Shown piece after piece: positions 6,763-14,951 of a stretch of DNA of 64,000 nucleotides. The position numbers were made by a program, and so were the translations under genes. Under the pieces are notes generated by a model. That model was not told where the DNA came from, made no database searches, and saw only the letters and a list, made by a program, of their open reading frames with translations. Positions within the stretch are counted from its first letter, which is position 1. Each line of letters starts with the position of its first letter. Source of the stretch: Alphaproteobacteria bacterium (GTDB lineage Bacteria > Pseudomonadota > Alphaproteobacteria > DSM-16000 > Inquilinaceae); assembly GCA_009909005.1 (NCBI GenBank), contig JAAAOG010000127.1, forward strand, positions 1-64,000, written 5' to 3'.

Positions 6763-9669
6763 ATGGGCAGGTTCCAATCATACATAGAGTTATATAGCTT
6801 GCTTCCCGCTGAAGGTGGCGACGGCAGCCTGGGTTTCATCGCAAAAAGAATCATTGATGGCGATTATACCGGGTACTCGGCAGCCAGCGCGGGTGATTTC
6901 AATGGCGACGGCTTCGACGATCTGATCATTGGCGCGAAAGGCGCCGAACCAAACGGCGTCAAATCGGGTCAGAGCCATATTGTGTTTGGGTCAAGCAGCG
7001 GCTTGCCCGCCCTCCTCGAACTGTCGGCTCTCAATGGGACAAACGATTTTTTACTAACTGGTAACAACAACGATTTGGTTGGACATTCGGTGAGCGGGGC
7101 GGGGGACATCAACGGAGATGGTTTGGATGACGTGATTATCGGGGCTCCTGAGGGCTCTGACTTTGCCGGTCGGAGCTACGTGGTTTTCGGCAAAGAAAGC
7201 AATATCGATGCGGCTTTGGAATTGTCTAGTCTTGACGGCATCAATGGCTTCATTCTCACGGGCATTCATAAGCATGATGCTGCAGGATGGTCAGTGAATG
7301 GCGGTGGCGATGTAAATGGTGATGGCATTGACGACCTGATCATCGGCGCAAAATACGCAGATCCGAACGGTAATAATTTGTCAGGCCAAGCGTATGTTGT
7401 CTTCGGTTCCAAAAATAGTTTTCCTGCTAGTCTGAATCTGTCAAGTCTGAACGGAACAAACGGATTTACTCTCAACGGAATCACAACTCATGATCGAGCC
7501 GGTTCCTCCGTAGATCTGGGAGGGGATTTGAACGCAGACGGCTTCGACGACATCGTCATCGGGGCACCCTTCGCCATCCGGGACGGAACTCATTTCCAAG
7601 GTCAGACCTATGTTGTCTTCGGCAACAGCAGCTTTGATTCGACTCCGACTTTCGAACTATCCGCCTTGGACGGCAGTAACGGCTTCATTATCAACGGCGC
7701 GGTCCCCTGGGGTTGGTCCGGCTATCGTGTGAATACCGGAGGAGATTTCAACGGCGACACGATCGACGACCTGATCATTGATGCGCGGTTCGTCGAAGAG
7801 GCTTACGTCGTTTTTGGGTCAAATGATTTTCCTGAAAATCAGACATTTGAGTTGTCGAGTCTCGATGGAAAAAATGGTTTCGTCCTAGAAGGAAATCTTG
7901 AAGACCCAGACTGGGCGGGTGATGTGAACGGTGATGGCTTCGATGACATCGTCAGCGGAACCAATTTCGTAAATGGATACGTGGTCTTTGGAAGCAGCGA
8001 TGTTCCCGCAACCCTGGATGCGTCCGGTCGCGACGGAAGCAACGGTTTCCACGTCTTTGGGCCACACATCAATGACGTTTCAGGTGGGGGTGATATCAAC
8101 GGAGACGGCGTTGATGATTTGATCTTCGGCGCACCTTTTAATAGCTACCTTAACCGTAATTATGGAGTTACTTTTGTCCTGTTCGGGCGCCGCGCGCCGG
8201 ATGCGGTCGACAACAGCTTCACGACCAATGAAGACACTGCGGCGGTTATCAACCCGGTGGCCAATGATGAAGACAAAGATGGCGATCCCCTCAGCATTCA
8301 CAGCTTCGATTCATCTGGCCTGCAAGGCACTCTCGTCGAGAATAGCGACGGCACCTTCAGATACGACCCGAACGGCCGATTCGAGACCCTGAATACCGGT
8401 GACAGCGCCACCGACACCTTCACCTACGAAGTTTCCGACGGCCGGGCCGGTTTCGACACCGCGACGGTGGTGGTCGCCATCACCGGCGTCAATGATGCGC
8501 CCGAGGCCATGGCTGACATGGCCTCGACGGACGAGGACACGGAAATTACCACCGGCAACGTGCTCCTCAACGACACCGACGTCGATAATCCGCGGAGCGA
8601 TCTGTCGGTCATCAGCCTCGACACCACCGGGACCCGCGGGCTGGTGGTCTACAATGGCGACGGCACCTTCACCTACGACCCGAACGGCCAGTTCGAGGGT
8701 CTTGATGAAGGCGGAAGCGATACAGACAGCTTCAGCTATACCGTATCGGATGGCAATGCCGACGACACGGCGACCGTGACCGTAACGATCACCGGTGCGG
8801 ATGAGGGGCCGGACGAAGGGCTTCTCGTCACCATCCTCGACGACAACACGGACCCCGACGGCCAGGTGACTTTGCGGGAGGCGCTGGCCTATGCGAAGAC
8901 GCTGCCGGACGCGCCCGACACGCCCATTATCACCTTCGCCGACAATCTTACCGGGGGCACCATCACACTGGGGAGCCAGCTCGATGTCTCCAGCAGCGTC
9001 ACCATCGACGGCCATATCGATAATGACGGCATACCCGACATTACAATAGACGCCAATGCCGACGGAGACGACGACCCCACCACATGGGTCGACGATAGCA
9101 GCAATATTGTCGCCCCACGACGGGTTTTCGAAATTGCCGAAGACCTCACGGTGACGTTGGATGGACTGAGGATCACGGGCGGCGCGACAGATGGCGATTT
9201 CGAGAGCGGTGGTGGGGTGCGCGTCGGCTCCAATGCCGTCGTGACCATCATGAACAGCACGATATACGGCAATAGCGCGAGCGGTCATGGCGGCGGCATT
9301 TCAGCCAAAGGAAACCTTGCCATAACGAACAGTGCTGTCGAGAATAACTCTGCAAATTTCGACGGTGGAGGGATCTTTGTTGATAGCCTAGGCGATATCA
9401 ACATCGACTCAAGCACGATAAGCGGCAATTACAGTGGCCAGGGCATCGGGGGCATTCACATTTCCGCATTGCTTGGATATCCAGACGACGTTATAAATGT
9501 AAAAATCACAAACAGTCAGATATTTAAGAATAATGGCGGCACTCACCATCCATCAGTTTTTGTGCTCCATAGGGGCGGCAGCGGCAGGGCGTTGAGTATG
9601 AGGCGGGCGATGCGTCGGAGTCCTCTGGTGAAGAACGACGTTCTGGACCGTGCGACCTTCTTTGGTTGA
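6763..9669 (+). CDS. FG-GAP/cadherin-like/beta-helix surface protein, 3' end truncated by an insertion sequence
   Basis: The predicted protein has 968 residues; about the last 42 come from the inserted element. Seven FG-GAP repeats (GDxNGDGxDDLIIGA pattern) fill roughly residues 35-475 and should form an integrin-alpha-like propeller. Two cadherin-like repeats follow, about 480-680, with DxNGRFExLxxGxSxTDTFTYxVSDG motifs. A CSLREA-type segment (DPDGQVTLREALAYA) then leads into a right-handed beta-helix. The start at 6763 has GGGAGG seven bases upstream. No classical signal peptide is visible, so type I-like export is possible. Homology stops at about 9541, where the IS4 element begins; the native C-terminus is lost. 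The propeller part has lower GC than neighbouring genes. Confidence 0.7.
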   Translation: MGRFQSYIELYSLLPAEGGDGSLGFIAKRIIDGDYTGYSAASAGDFNGDGFDDLIIGAKGAEPNGVKSGQSHIVFGSSSGLPALLELSALNGTNDFLLTGNNNDLVGHSVSGAGDINGDGLDDVIIGAPEGSDFAGRSYVVFGKESNIDAALELSSLDGINGFILTGIHKHDAAGWSVNGGGDVNGDGIDDLIIGAKYADPNGNNLSGQAYVVFGSKNSFPASLNLSSLNGTNGFTLNGITTHDRAGSSVDLGGDLNADGFDDIVIGAPFAIRDGTHFQGQTYVVFGNSSFDSTPTFELSALDGSNGFIINGAVPWGWSGYRVNTGGDFNGDTIDDLIIDARFVEEAYVVFGSNDFPENQTFELSSLDGKNGFVLEGNLEDPDWAGDVNGDGFDDIVSGTNFVNGYVVFGSSDVPATLDASGRDGSNGFHVFGPHINDVSGGGDINGDGVDDLIFGAPFNSYLNRNYGVTFVLFGRRAPDAVDNSFTTNEDTAAVINPVANDEDKDGDPLSIHSFDSSGLQGTLVENSDGTFRYDPNGRFETLNTGDSATDTFTYEVSDGRAGFDTATVVVAITGVNDAPEAMADMASTDEDTEITTGNVLLNDTDVDNPRSDLSVISLDTTGTRGLVVYNGDGTFTYDPNGQFEGLDEGGSDTDSFSYTVSDGNADDTATVTVTITGADEGPDEGLLVTILDDNTDPDGQVTLREALAYAKTLPDAPDTPIITFADNLTGGTITLGSQLDVSSSVTIDGHIDNDGIPDITIDANADGDDDPTTWVDDSSNIVAPRRVFEIAEDLTVTLDGLRITGGATDGDFESGGGVRVGSNAVVTIMNSTIYGNSASGHGGGISAKGNLAITNSAVENNSANFDGGGIFVDSLGDINIDSSTISGNYSGQGIGGIHISALLGYPDDVINVKITNSQIFKNNGGTHHPSVFVLHRGGSGRALSMRRAMRRSPLVKNDVLDRATFFG
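9542..9562. repeat. Left terminal inverted repeat of the IS4-family element
   Basis: It pairs with 10713-10733, with single mismatches in the outer part. It lies inside the surface-protein reading frame and marks where that protein's homology ends. Confidence 0.75.
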
Positions 9670-9673
9670 ATCT

Positions 9674-10639
9674 TCAGGTCTTTTTTTCGGCGGGAGTTGG
9701 GTTTGTCTCAGCGTCCCACTGGCCGGTGGAGACGGCGGTGTAGATGGCCAGGGCCATGATCAGCAGGAGGCGGGAGAGACGGTCCGGGTGCTGGATCTGC
9801 GTATCTTCGACACCGAAACCGCGGGACTTGAAGTCCGAGAACATCGGTTCGATGGCCCAGCGGGCAGAATAATCCAGCGTTTTCAGATAGCCCGGCTTGG
9901 CGGACATGGCGATGATCCATGGCTCCGCATGGTCGGGATCGTGGATGACGCCGATATTGGTGGTCGCCTTCTTTGTCGTCAGCTCGACGTCCTCCAGGGT
10001 AAAGATTTGGTCCTTGGCCAACTGGCCGGTCGTCATCCGCTCCTCGGCGTCCCGAAGGACCAGGTTGCCTTTCAGCCGCAGGCGATAGTCCCACTGCCTG
10101 TCCTGGCACCAGGTGATCAAGTCTGCCGTCCCATAGAAGCGGTCGGCCATGAGGCAGACCTCAGCGCCCTCCGGCAATAAGGGAACCACGGCATCCAGCA
10201 ACGCCTTCTGGATGGCAAAGCCGATTGCCCCCTCGGTCGCCTCGACGCGCCACAGCAGCGGCAAGGCGCGGTCGCCGGATCGCACCGCCAGCATCAGCAC
10301 TTGGTGGCGATCGTTCAGCTTGGACTGGTCCATGATCAGGATCAGGGGCTGATCGGCGACCGCCAACCGAGACAAAATCTCACGCGCGAAAGGGGCGATG
10401 ACGGCATCCGGGTCGATCAAAGGGTTCATCAGCACCCGGGAAATCCATTGATACCGCATGTCGATGCGGTCGACATCACGGGGCAGACCGGCGGCCAAGT
10501 CCATGAGATTGGCACTGCGCACGTCCAGCATGGTCGCCACCAGCAAAGCAAGGTTATTCCGCTGGGTCTTGCGTTGCTTCGGCAAGAGCCGCTGCATCTC
10601 CGCGGCTATTCCATCAGCCACAATCCTGATACCGTCCAT
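9674..10639 (-). CDS. IS4-family DDE transposase
   Basis: This 321-residue transposase appears full length. The DDE triad is visible: the first Asp in ILIMDQSKLND, the second in VCLMADRFYG, and the Glu in the IS4 signature YSARWAIEPMFSDFKSRGF (Y-x2-R-x3-E-x6-K). The N-terminal LLPKQRKTQRNNLALLVATM segment is typical of this subgroup. Start 10639 is the first ATG giving this N-terminus; an upstream GTG at 10681 is in frame but adds no recognisable sequence. No frameshift is seen, so the enzyme may be active. Confidence 0.9.
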   Translation of the reverse strand: MDGIRIVADGIAAEMQRLLPKQRKTQRNNLALLVATMLDVRSANLMDLAAGLPRDVDRIDMRYQWISRVLMNPLIDPDAVIAPFAREILSRLAVADQPLILIMDQSKLNDRHQVLMLAVRSGDRALPLLWRVEATEGAIGFAIQKALLDAVVPLLPEGAEVCLMADRFYGTADLITWCQDRQWDYRLRLKGNLVLRDAEERMTTGQLAKDQIFTLEDVELTTKKATTNIGVIHDPDHAEPWIIAMSAKPGYLKTLDYSARWAIEPMFSDFKSRGFGVEDTQIQHPDRLSRLLLIMALAIYTAVSTGQWDAETNPTPAEKKT

Positions 10640-10712
10640 GCGCCGAGTCCGCTCAAAATTTGGGCGGACTCCTTGAATCACACGCCGATTCCGACCGTCA
10701 ATAACCTTTCGT

Positions 10713-10733
10713 CAGAAACTGATGGATGCTGAG
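10713..10733. repeat. Right terminal inverted repeat of the IS4-family element
   Basis: This is the complement of the left repeat at 9542-9562. The apparent ATG of the downstream fragment (10726) lies inside this repeat. Confidence 0.75.
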
Positions 10734-11088
10734 CCCCCAACCCATCTTAGATAAATTAGCTAAGTTGCTCCCAAATTTATTTATTTATAGCCTTTTCTTT
10801 ACCGCATGGACCTGGGCGATACGAAACTATCGGCGCCATTGGCATAATTTTGTCGTTCATGAAAACAAGTCCCGTTCCTTGTTGGCATTTAAGGAGATCG
10901 TCGATAATTCCGGCGATCCGATGCCCGAGGCTTTTCGGGAGAGAGCGATGGAATTGGCGTGCCTGATCGTTCTCTCGCCGAATACCAGCGGTTATGTGCC
11001 GGAGGAGCATGAGGAGCAGACCGGGGCCGAGCGGCTGGTGAAGATGGAGGAGATGGTGCGCGATCTGATTACGCGGCGGTCCAAATAG
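10726..11088 (+). pseudogene. C-terminal fragment of a membrane-anchored hypothetical protein
   Basis: The 120-residue frame has a membrane segment (LFIYSLFFTAWTWAI) followed by a soluble tail containing NYRRHWHNFVVHENKSRSLLAF and ending DLITRRSK. The NYRxHxHNxVVNxxRxxALxxF pattern is recalled from C-terminal parts of longer hypothetical proteins. The start codon falls in the IS4 terminal repeat and there is no ribosome-binding site. The gene was therefore most likely truncated by the insertion. Function is unknown. Confidence 0.55.
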
Positions 11089-11494
11089 CGGCGTGTCGCG
11101 CCGATAAGGCGAATGGCGGCGGACCCGCGACCCGCGGGGCCGCCGCCGGCATCCGGAGAGACCATTCGTGTTGCCGTGCCGGCCCCGTTCGGACCGGCCC
11201 GGCCATGTCTTCAAACCCCGATCACCATAGCTGCGCCCGTCAGCGGCGGCCGGCGAGGCGGGCGGCGGTCTCACGCCGACCCGGCTCTGCTGCTACGAAG
11301 CGATAGGCTTTCATGATGCCGCTCTGCGGCCAGCTCGACGAGTGACCGGCCCCTTGTCCGATCGTCACGCTTTACCATGCCACACCGCCAGGCGGCCTCC
11401 GGCTCGGGCGACATGCCTGCTGGACGGCATCCTTTATGCCGCGGCGCTCACCCTTGAAACCGCCCGCGGCGGGACGGTCGACATGGGCGACCAG
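11089..11494. other. Gene-poor, rearranged stretch
   Basis: No supported coding sequence. It contains copy A of a 91-bp direct repeat (11177-11267) whose partner covers the 3' end of cbpM. The remaining sequence has no recognisable motif in any frame. Confidence 0.5.
11177..11267. repeat. 91-bp direct repeat, copy A
   Basis: It matches 12741-12831 at 90 of 91 positions; the single difference is at about 11249. The matched stretch includes the last codons of cbpM as found in copy B. The two copies bracket the vapBC-like module. Confidence 0.9.
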
Positions 11495-11677
11495 TTATGT
11501 GGGCCATTGCCTCGCAATTGCGCTTAGTTTTTCCTTCGCGGTTGAAAGAGCTGCCGCTTTCGCCTCCGGGCCTTCGAATTGCATGGGTTGTGCTTCGACG
11601 AAGATCGGATCATCCACACCTAAAAAGGCAGCTATCGTTGTCAGGTGGGGAGTAAGGCAATCCCGTCCTTCCATCAT
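11495..11677 (-). pseudogene. C-terminal fragment of an FMN-dependent NADH-azoreductase
   Basis: About 50 residues read PHLTTIAAFLGVDDPIFVEA, then QPMQFEGPEAKAAALSTAKEKL. They resemble the end of AzoR-type flavodoxin-fold reductases (YLRTFLGFIGITDV...EAREAAL pattern). The flavin-binding N-terminal two thirds are absent and the frame opens without a ribosome-binding site. This is a gene remnant in the rearranged zone. Confidence 0.5.
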
Positions 11678-11859
11678 GCCGCCGGGGCCATAGTTTCCCC
11701 CCCAGGATCGAGTTCGATTGGTGGGCCGGTTGGCGGTTGGCGCAGCGAACCCCGAAACAAAGGCGGCGCCGGTCGGGTGCCGAGGCCGATGACGTCTTGG
11801 CCTTCCCGGCGCCGTCCCTCACCGTGTAACAATGGAAGCGGCAAAGAGGGAGCCGGCGC

Positions 11860-12141
11860 ATGCTGAAAACCGTGTCCGAAAACGAGTTCATGTCCCGCTG
11901 CCGGACGTTGATGGACGAGGTCGCGGTCACAGGCGACACCCTGCTTGTCACGCGGGACGGCCAGCCCATGGTCGAAATTCACCCCGCGACGGGCGGAACG
12001 GCGGTGGAGGCAACCGGGTCCGTCAACAACCCCTTTGCCGATGTCAAGGGCGCCGTGGAGATCGTCACCGACCTCGACCGACCCGACACCGACGATCACT
12101 GGGAAGAGGACGCGCTCCACGACTGGACGCCGACGCAGTGA
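11860..12141 (+). CDS. vapB: Phd/YefM-type antitoxin
   Basis: This 93-residue protein is predicted to neutralise the PIN-domain toxin encoded immediately downstream and to autoregulate the operon. It shows the Phd/YefM fold pattern: an N-terminal SENEFMSRCRTLMDEV helix region, the strand turn GDTLLVTRDGQPMVEIHP, and an acidic, probably disordered toxin-binding C-terminus (DLDRPDTDDHWEED). Its stop overlaps the toxin start by four bases, indicating translational coupling. The pair sits between the two copies of the 91-bp repeat. Confidence 0.85.
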   Translation: MLKTVSENEFMSRCRTLMDEVAVTGDTLLVTRDGQPMVEIHPATGGTAVEATGSVNNPFADVKGAVEIVTDLDRPDTDDHWEEDALHDWTPTQ

Positions 12142-12545
12142 TCCCGGTTCTTCTCGATACACAGGCCCTCATTTGGCTGGCCAATGAAGATCCGCAATTG
12201 CGGCCAATTTCGTATCAATTGTCAGTGCTGGCCTGGCGAAATTCTGGTCTGTATGTTTCGGCTATCTCTTTCTGGGAATGCGCTTTGGCAGCCCGCCGGG
12301 GGCGTGTTCGTCTTCATTGCCCCGTTCACGACTGGCGTGACGCGCTCCTGAGCCGCGGCCTCAAAGAAATACCGGTCGATGGCAGGATCGGCATTTCGGC
12401 AGACGGGCTCACCAATCTCCATCGCGACCCCGCCGATCGGATCATTGTCGCGACATCGCTGATCCTCGGGGCATGTCTGATCACCTCCGACGCTGAGATC
12501 CTGAAGTGGTCCGGACAGCTGTCCCGCCAGAACGCTCGCCTGTAA
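12138..12545 (+). CDS. vapC: VapC-like PIN-domain toxin
   Basis: This 135-residue predicted Mg-dependent ribonuclease is the toxin of the type II pair. The PIN acidic residues are visible: Asp in VLLDTQALIWLA, Glu in ISFWECALAARRGR, and the Asp pair in RDPADRIIVATS, then ITSDAEI. The GTG start at 12138 is chosen from the overlap with the antitoxin stop and the normal PIN N-terminus; longer open frames upstream are shadows of the antitoxin gene. No promoter of its own is expected. Confidence 0.85.
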   Translation: MIPVLLDTQALIWLANEDPQLRPISYQLSVLAWRNSGLYVSAISFWECALAARRGRVRLHCPVHDWRDALLSRGLKEIPVDGRIGISADGLTNLHRDPADRIIVATSLILGACLITSDAEILKWSGQLSRQNARL

Positions 12546-12803
12546 GACTGGCTGGGGCTTTATCAGGGCAGTGCCGGGCGGCGCGCGCGCTTCTGGGATG
12601 GGCACAAAGGGGCCTTAAGGCGGCCTCGATGGTCGGCAAGGAGGGTGGCGGCTATCCCTGGGACTCGCCGATCGCGGCAAGGATGGCTTCGACGGCGGTG
12701 AAGGGGGGCATGGGGACGACCATGCCGACCTGGTCGGGGATGCCGGCCCCGTTCGGACCGGCCCGGCCATGTCTTCAAACCCCGATCACCATAGCTGCGC
12801 CCG
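12546..12803. other. Spacer between vapC and cbpM with a coding-like scrap
   Basis: Most of copy B of the 91-bp repeat lies here. On the minus strand, 12652-12774 reads GIPDQVGMVVPMPPFTAVEA with high third-position GC and a stop at 12652. It may be the 3' end of a lost gene, but there is no start and I do not recognise the family. Confidence 0.3.
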
Positions 12804-12831
12804 TCAGCGGCGACCGGCGAGGCGGGCGGCG
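12741..12831. repeat. 91-bp direct repeat, copy B
   Basis: It matches copy A (11177-11267) at 90 of 91 positions. It covers the last nine codons of cbpM and the downstream flank, so this copy is probably the original site. Confidence 0.9.
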
Positions 12832-13127
12832 ATGTCGCGGCGGACCGCCTCCGGCTGGGCGTCGACCGCCTCGCAGAGCTGCCGCAGGTCGCGCCGGAGT
12901 GCGTAGACCTGGTCGAGCAGCGACAGCATGACCGGCACCGCCTCCTCGTCGATGGCGAGGTCGTGCCGCATCTCGCGGATCAGCCGCACCCGCGCCAGGT
13001 CGATTTCGGCAAAGACATAGTGGCCGCCGCGGCGCCCCGGGACGATCCAGCGGTTCTCGACCCAGTGGTCCAGCTCCTCCATCGAGACGCCGCCGACGCG
13101 CCGCACCACTTCGACTGCCGTGAGCAT
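12804..13127 (-). CDS. cbpM: CbpM-type chaperone modulator
   Basis: This 107-residue MerR-like protein is expected to bind the J-domain of CbpA and modulate its co-chaperone activity. It begins MLTAVEVVRRVGGVSMEEL, followed by HWVENRWIVPGRRGG and a helical region (LARVRLIREMRHDLAIDEEA) ending in a coiled segment, all typical of CbpM. The start at 13127 has AGGAG upstream and lies 13 bases after the cbpA stop, so the two genes form an operon. Its 3' end lies within a duplicated 91-bp segment. Confidence 0.85.
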   Translation of the reverse strand: MLTAVEVVRRVGGVSMEELDHWVENRWIVPGRRGGHYVFAEIDLARVRLIREMRHDLAIDEEAVPVMLSLLDQVYALRRDLRQLCEAVDAQPEAVRRDIAARLAGRR

Positions 13128-13140
13128 GAGAGGCTCCTGT

Positions 13141-14136
13141 CTAACCGGATCGCGGGTCATAGCGGTGCCGCTCGGCCCAGCCGCGCATGAAATCCTCCAG
13201 TTCCGCATCGGGAGGATCGGGCAGCACCACCCGCAGCCGGACATAGGCGTCGCCGCGCCCGCCGCCGCCCTTCGGCACCCCCATGCCCTTCAGCCGCAGC
13301 GTCCGGCCGCTGCTGGAGCCCTTGGGGACGGTGACATTGACGGCGCCCGTGACGGTCGGCGCCCGCACCTTGCCGCCGAGCACCGCCTCCGGCAGCGAGA
13401 TCGGCAGGTCGACATAAATGTCGTCGTCCTTGCGCTCGAACTGCGGATGCACGGCGACGGAAATCTCGACATAGGCGTCGCCGGCCGGCCCGCCTCCCAC
13501 GCCCGGCCGGCCCTGGCCGCGGAGGCGCAGCACCTGGCCGTCGCGGGTGCCGGGCGGTACCTGGATGTCGAGAGTCTTGCCGTCCGGCATGGAGACGCGC
13601 TTGCGCGCGCCGTTGATCGCCTCCAGGAAATCGACGTCGAGGCTGTAGCGGACATCGCCGCCGGCCATGTGCAGGCCTTCGGTGCCGAAGCCGCCAAACC
13701 CTGCGCCGGTCTCGAAGCCGGCAAAGCCGCCGCCCGGGCCGCCGCGCGGTCCGGCCTGCGCCCCCGCTGCCCCGGCCCGCGCGCCGCCGCCGAACATGCG
13801 GGCGATGATGTCCTCGAAATTCGCCGCATCGCCGAAATCGGCGTGCGTATAGTATTTGCGCCCGGCCTCGCCCTCGGCGAAATCGCGGTAGAAGCCGCGC
13901 TCGGCCTTTGGCGTGCCGCTGGCGTCGATTTCGCCGCGGTCATAGGCGGCGCGCCGGTCGGGATCGGTCAGGAACTCCTCGGCGGCGCTGATCTCCTTGA
14001 AGCGCGCCTCGGCCTCCTTGTCGCCCGGATTGAGGTCGGGATGGTACTGCTTGGCCAGCTTCCGGAACGCCTTGCGGATATCCTCCTCGCCGGCGGTCCT
14101 GCTCACCCCGAGAACCTCATAGGGATCCCTGCTCAC
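13141..14136 (-). CDS. cbpA: CbpA-type DnaJ co-chaperone
   Basis: This 331-residue J-protein stimulates DnaK ATPase. The J-domain (residues 1-70) carries the HPD motif in [12 protein letters not shown]. It is followed by a Gly/Phe-rich linker (about 110-150) and two C-terminal beta domains with [18 protein letters not shown] and [17 protein letters not shown]. There is no zinc-finger CxxCxGxG module, which separates it from DnaJ proper. The GTG start is supported by GAGGA upstream. It is followed directly by cbpM. Confidence 0.92.
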   Translation of the reverse strand: MSRDPYEVLGVSRTAGEEDIRKAFRKLAKQYHPDLNPGDKEAEARFKEISAAEEFLTDPDRRAAYDRGEIDASGTPKAERGFYRDFAEGEAGRKYYTHADFGDAANFEDIIARMFGGGARAGAAGAQAGPRGGPGGGFAGFETGAGFGGFGTEGLHMAGGDVRYSLDVDFLEAINGARKRVSMPDGKTLDIQVPPGTRDGQVLRLRGQGRPGVGGGPAGDAYVEISVAVHPQFERKDDDIYVDLPISLPEAVLGGKVRAPTVTGAVNVTVPKGSSSGRTLRLKGMGVPKGGGGRGDAYVRLRVVLPDPPDAELEDFMRGWAERHRYDPRSG

Positions 14137-14246
14137 CCCATGTCCTCATGCTGTTCCGATCGTCTTCGGGCACAACACGTGGGAGCGGCAAGGCGTTGCG
14201 CCAAGCCGCCGCCGATCCGGCGCGCCGGCCCCGGTTATCGGACCGG

Positions 14247-14426
14247 TCAGAAGATCAGCAGCCGGTTCAGATCATCCTCGGCCAGCGCCTCGATCTCGGC
14301 GAGGGCGGCACCGGTATCCGGGTCATAGAGGAGGGAGAGCAGCAGGTCGTCGTCGAGAGTCTCATCGGCCGGCCGGATGTCGCCGGTCGGCTGCGGTCGG
14401 ATTCCAAGCGGGGTGCGAGTCGTCAT
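14247..14426 (-). CDS. Small acidic conserved-looking protein
   Basis: This 59-residue frame is too short for most gene finders but has strong codon bias: ATG, then TTRTPLGIRPQPTGDIRP and an acidic Leu-rich second half (ETLDDDLLLSLLYDPD, EIEALAEDDLNRLLIF). Nothing else occupies this interval. I do not recognise the family. No strong ribosome-binding site is visible. It lies between cbpA and rpmG on the same strand. Confidence 0.5.
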   Translation of the reverse strand: MTTRTPLGIRPQPTGDIRPADETLDDDLLLSLLYDPDTGAALAEIEALAEDDLNRLLIF

Positions 14427-14680
14427 ACGTTATGCAGTCTTTCGAAAGCTTCTCACTCGAAACCGTATCACGCATCGCCCGGCGGTACATGGTAAAAATC
14501 CAGCGCCGCGGTCGGGTTTTCAAAACAGGCATCCGACACTATTGGGGTGCGCGGAATATCAGTATCGGCGGCGATGCAAGGAATTCAGTCAGATACAGGT
14601 CCGAAAACCAAGCCGACCCACGAACAAGCGCCGCTCAAGAATAAAAGCAGCGCTTCATCCGAGCAAAAGCTACATGACGA

Positions 14681-14848
14681 CTATTTGATTTTTGCTTCCT
14701 TGAATTCGACATGCCGACGGGCCACGGGATCGTATTTCCGCATCGTCATTTTCTCGGTCATGTTCTTGGTATTCTTCTTCGTCACGTAGAAATAGCCGGT
14801 GTCGGCCGTGCTGACGAGACGAACCTTCAGGGTTGCCGGTTTGGCCAT
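14681..14848 (-). CDS. rpmG: 50S ribosomal protein L33
   Basis: The 55-residue product begins [21 protein letters not shown], continues [20 protein letters not shown], and ends [14 protein letters not shown]. This is the normal length and sequence of the alphaproteobacterial L33. It lacks the zinc-binding Cys pairs of the C+ form, so it is the zinc-independent type. It acts in the large subunit near the E site. It is transcribed alone on the minus strand. Confidence 0.97.
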   Translation of the reverse strand: MAKPATLKVRLVSTADTGYFYVTKKNTKNMTEKMTMRKYDPVARRHVEFKEAKIK

Positions 14849-14951
14849 GGCTTGCGCCCTCTTGCCAGAATTCCTGCCATCAATGTGCGGACCCTGCGGG
14901 CCCGCTCAGCCGCTCACACTTAAGCCGCAGGCCGGCGGTGTCAAGCAGGCT

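Larger units (their letters stand above)
9542..10733 (-). mobile_element. IS4-family insertion sequence (about 1.2 kb)
   Basis: One DDE transposase gene is bounded by imperfect inverted repeats: CTCACCATCCATCAGTTTTT at the left (9542-9561), and CAGAAACTGATGGATGCTGA at the right followed by G (10713-10733). The inner 16 bases match at 15 positions. The flanking sequences show no obvious target duplication, and neither side continues the interrupted gene. This suggests a deletion or rearrangement after insertion. Confidence 0.8.
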
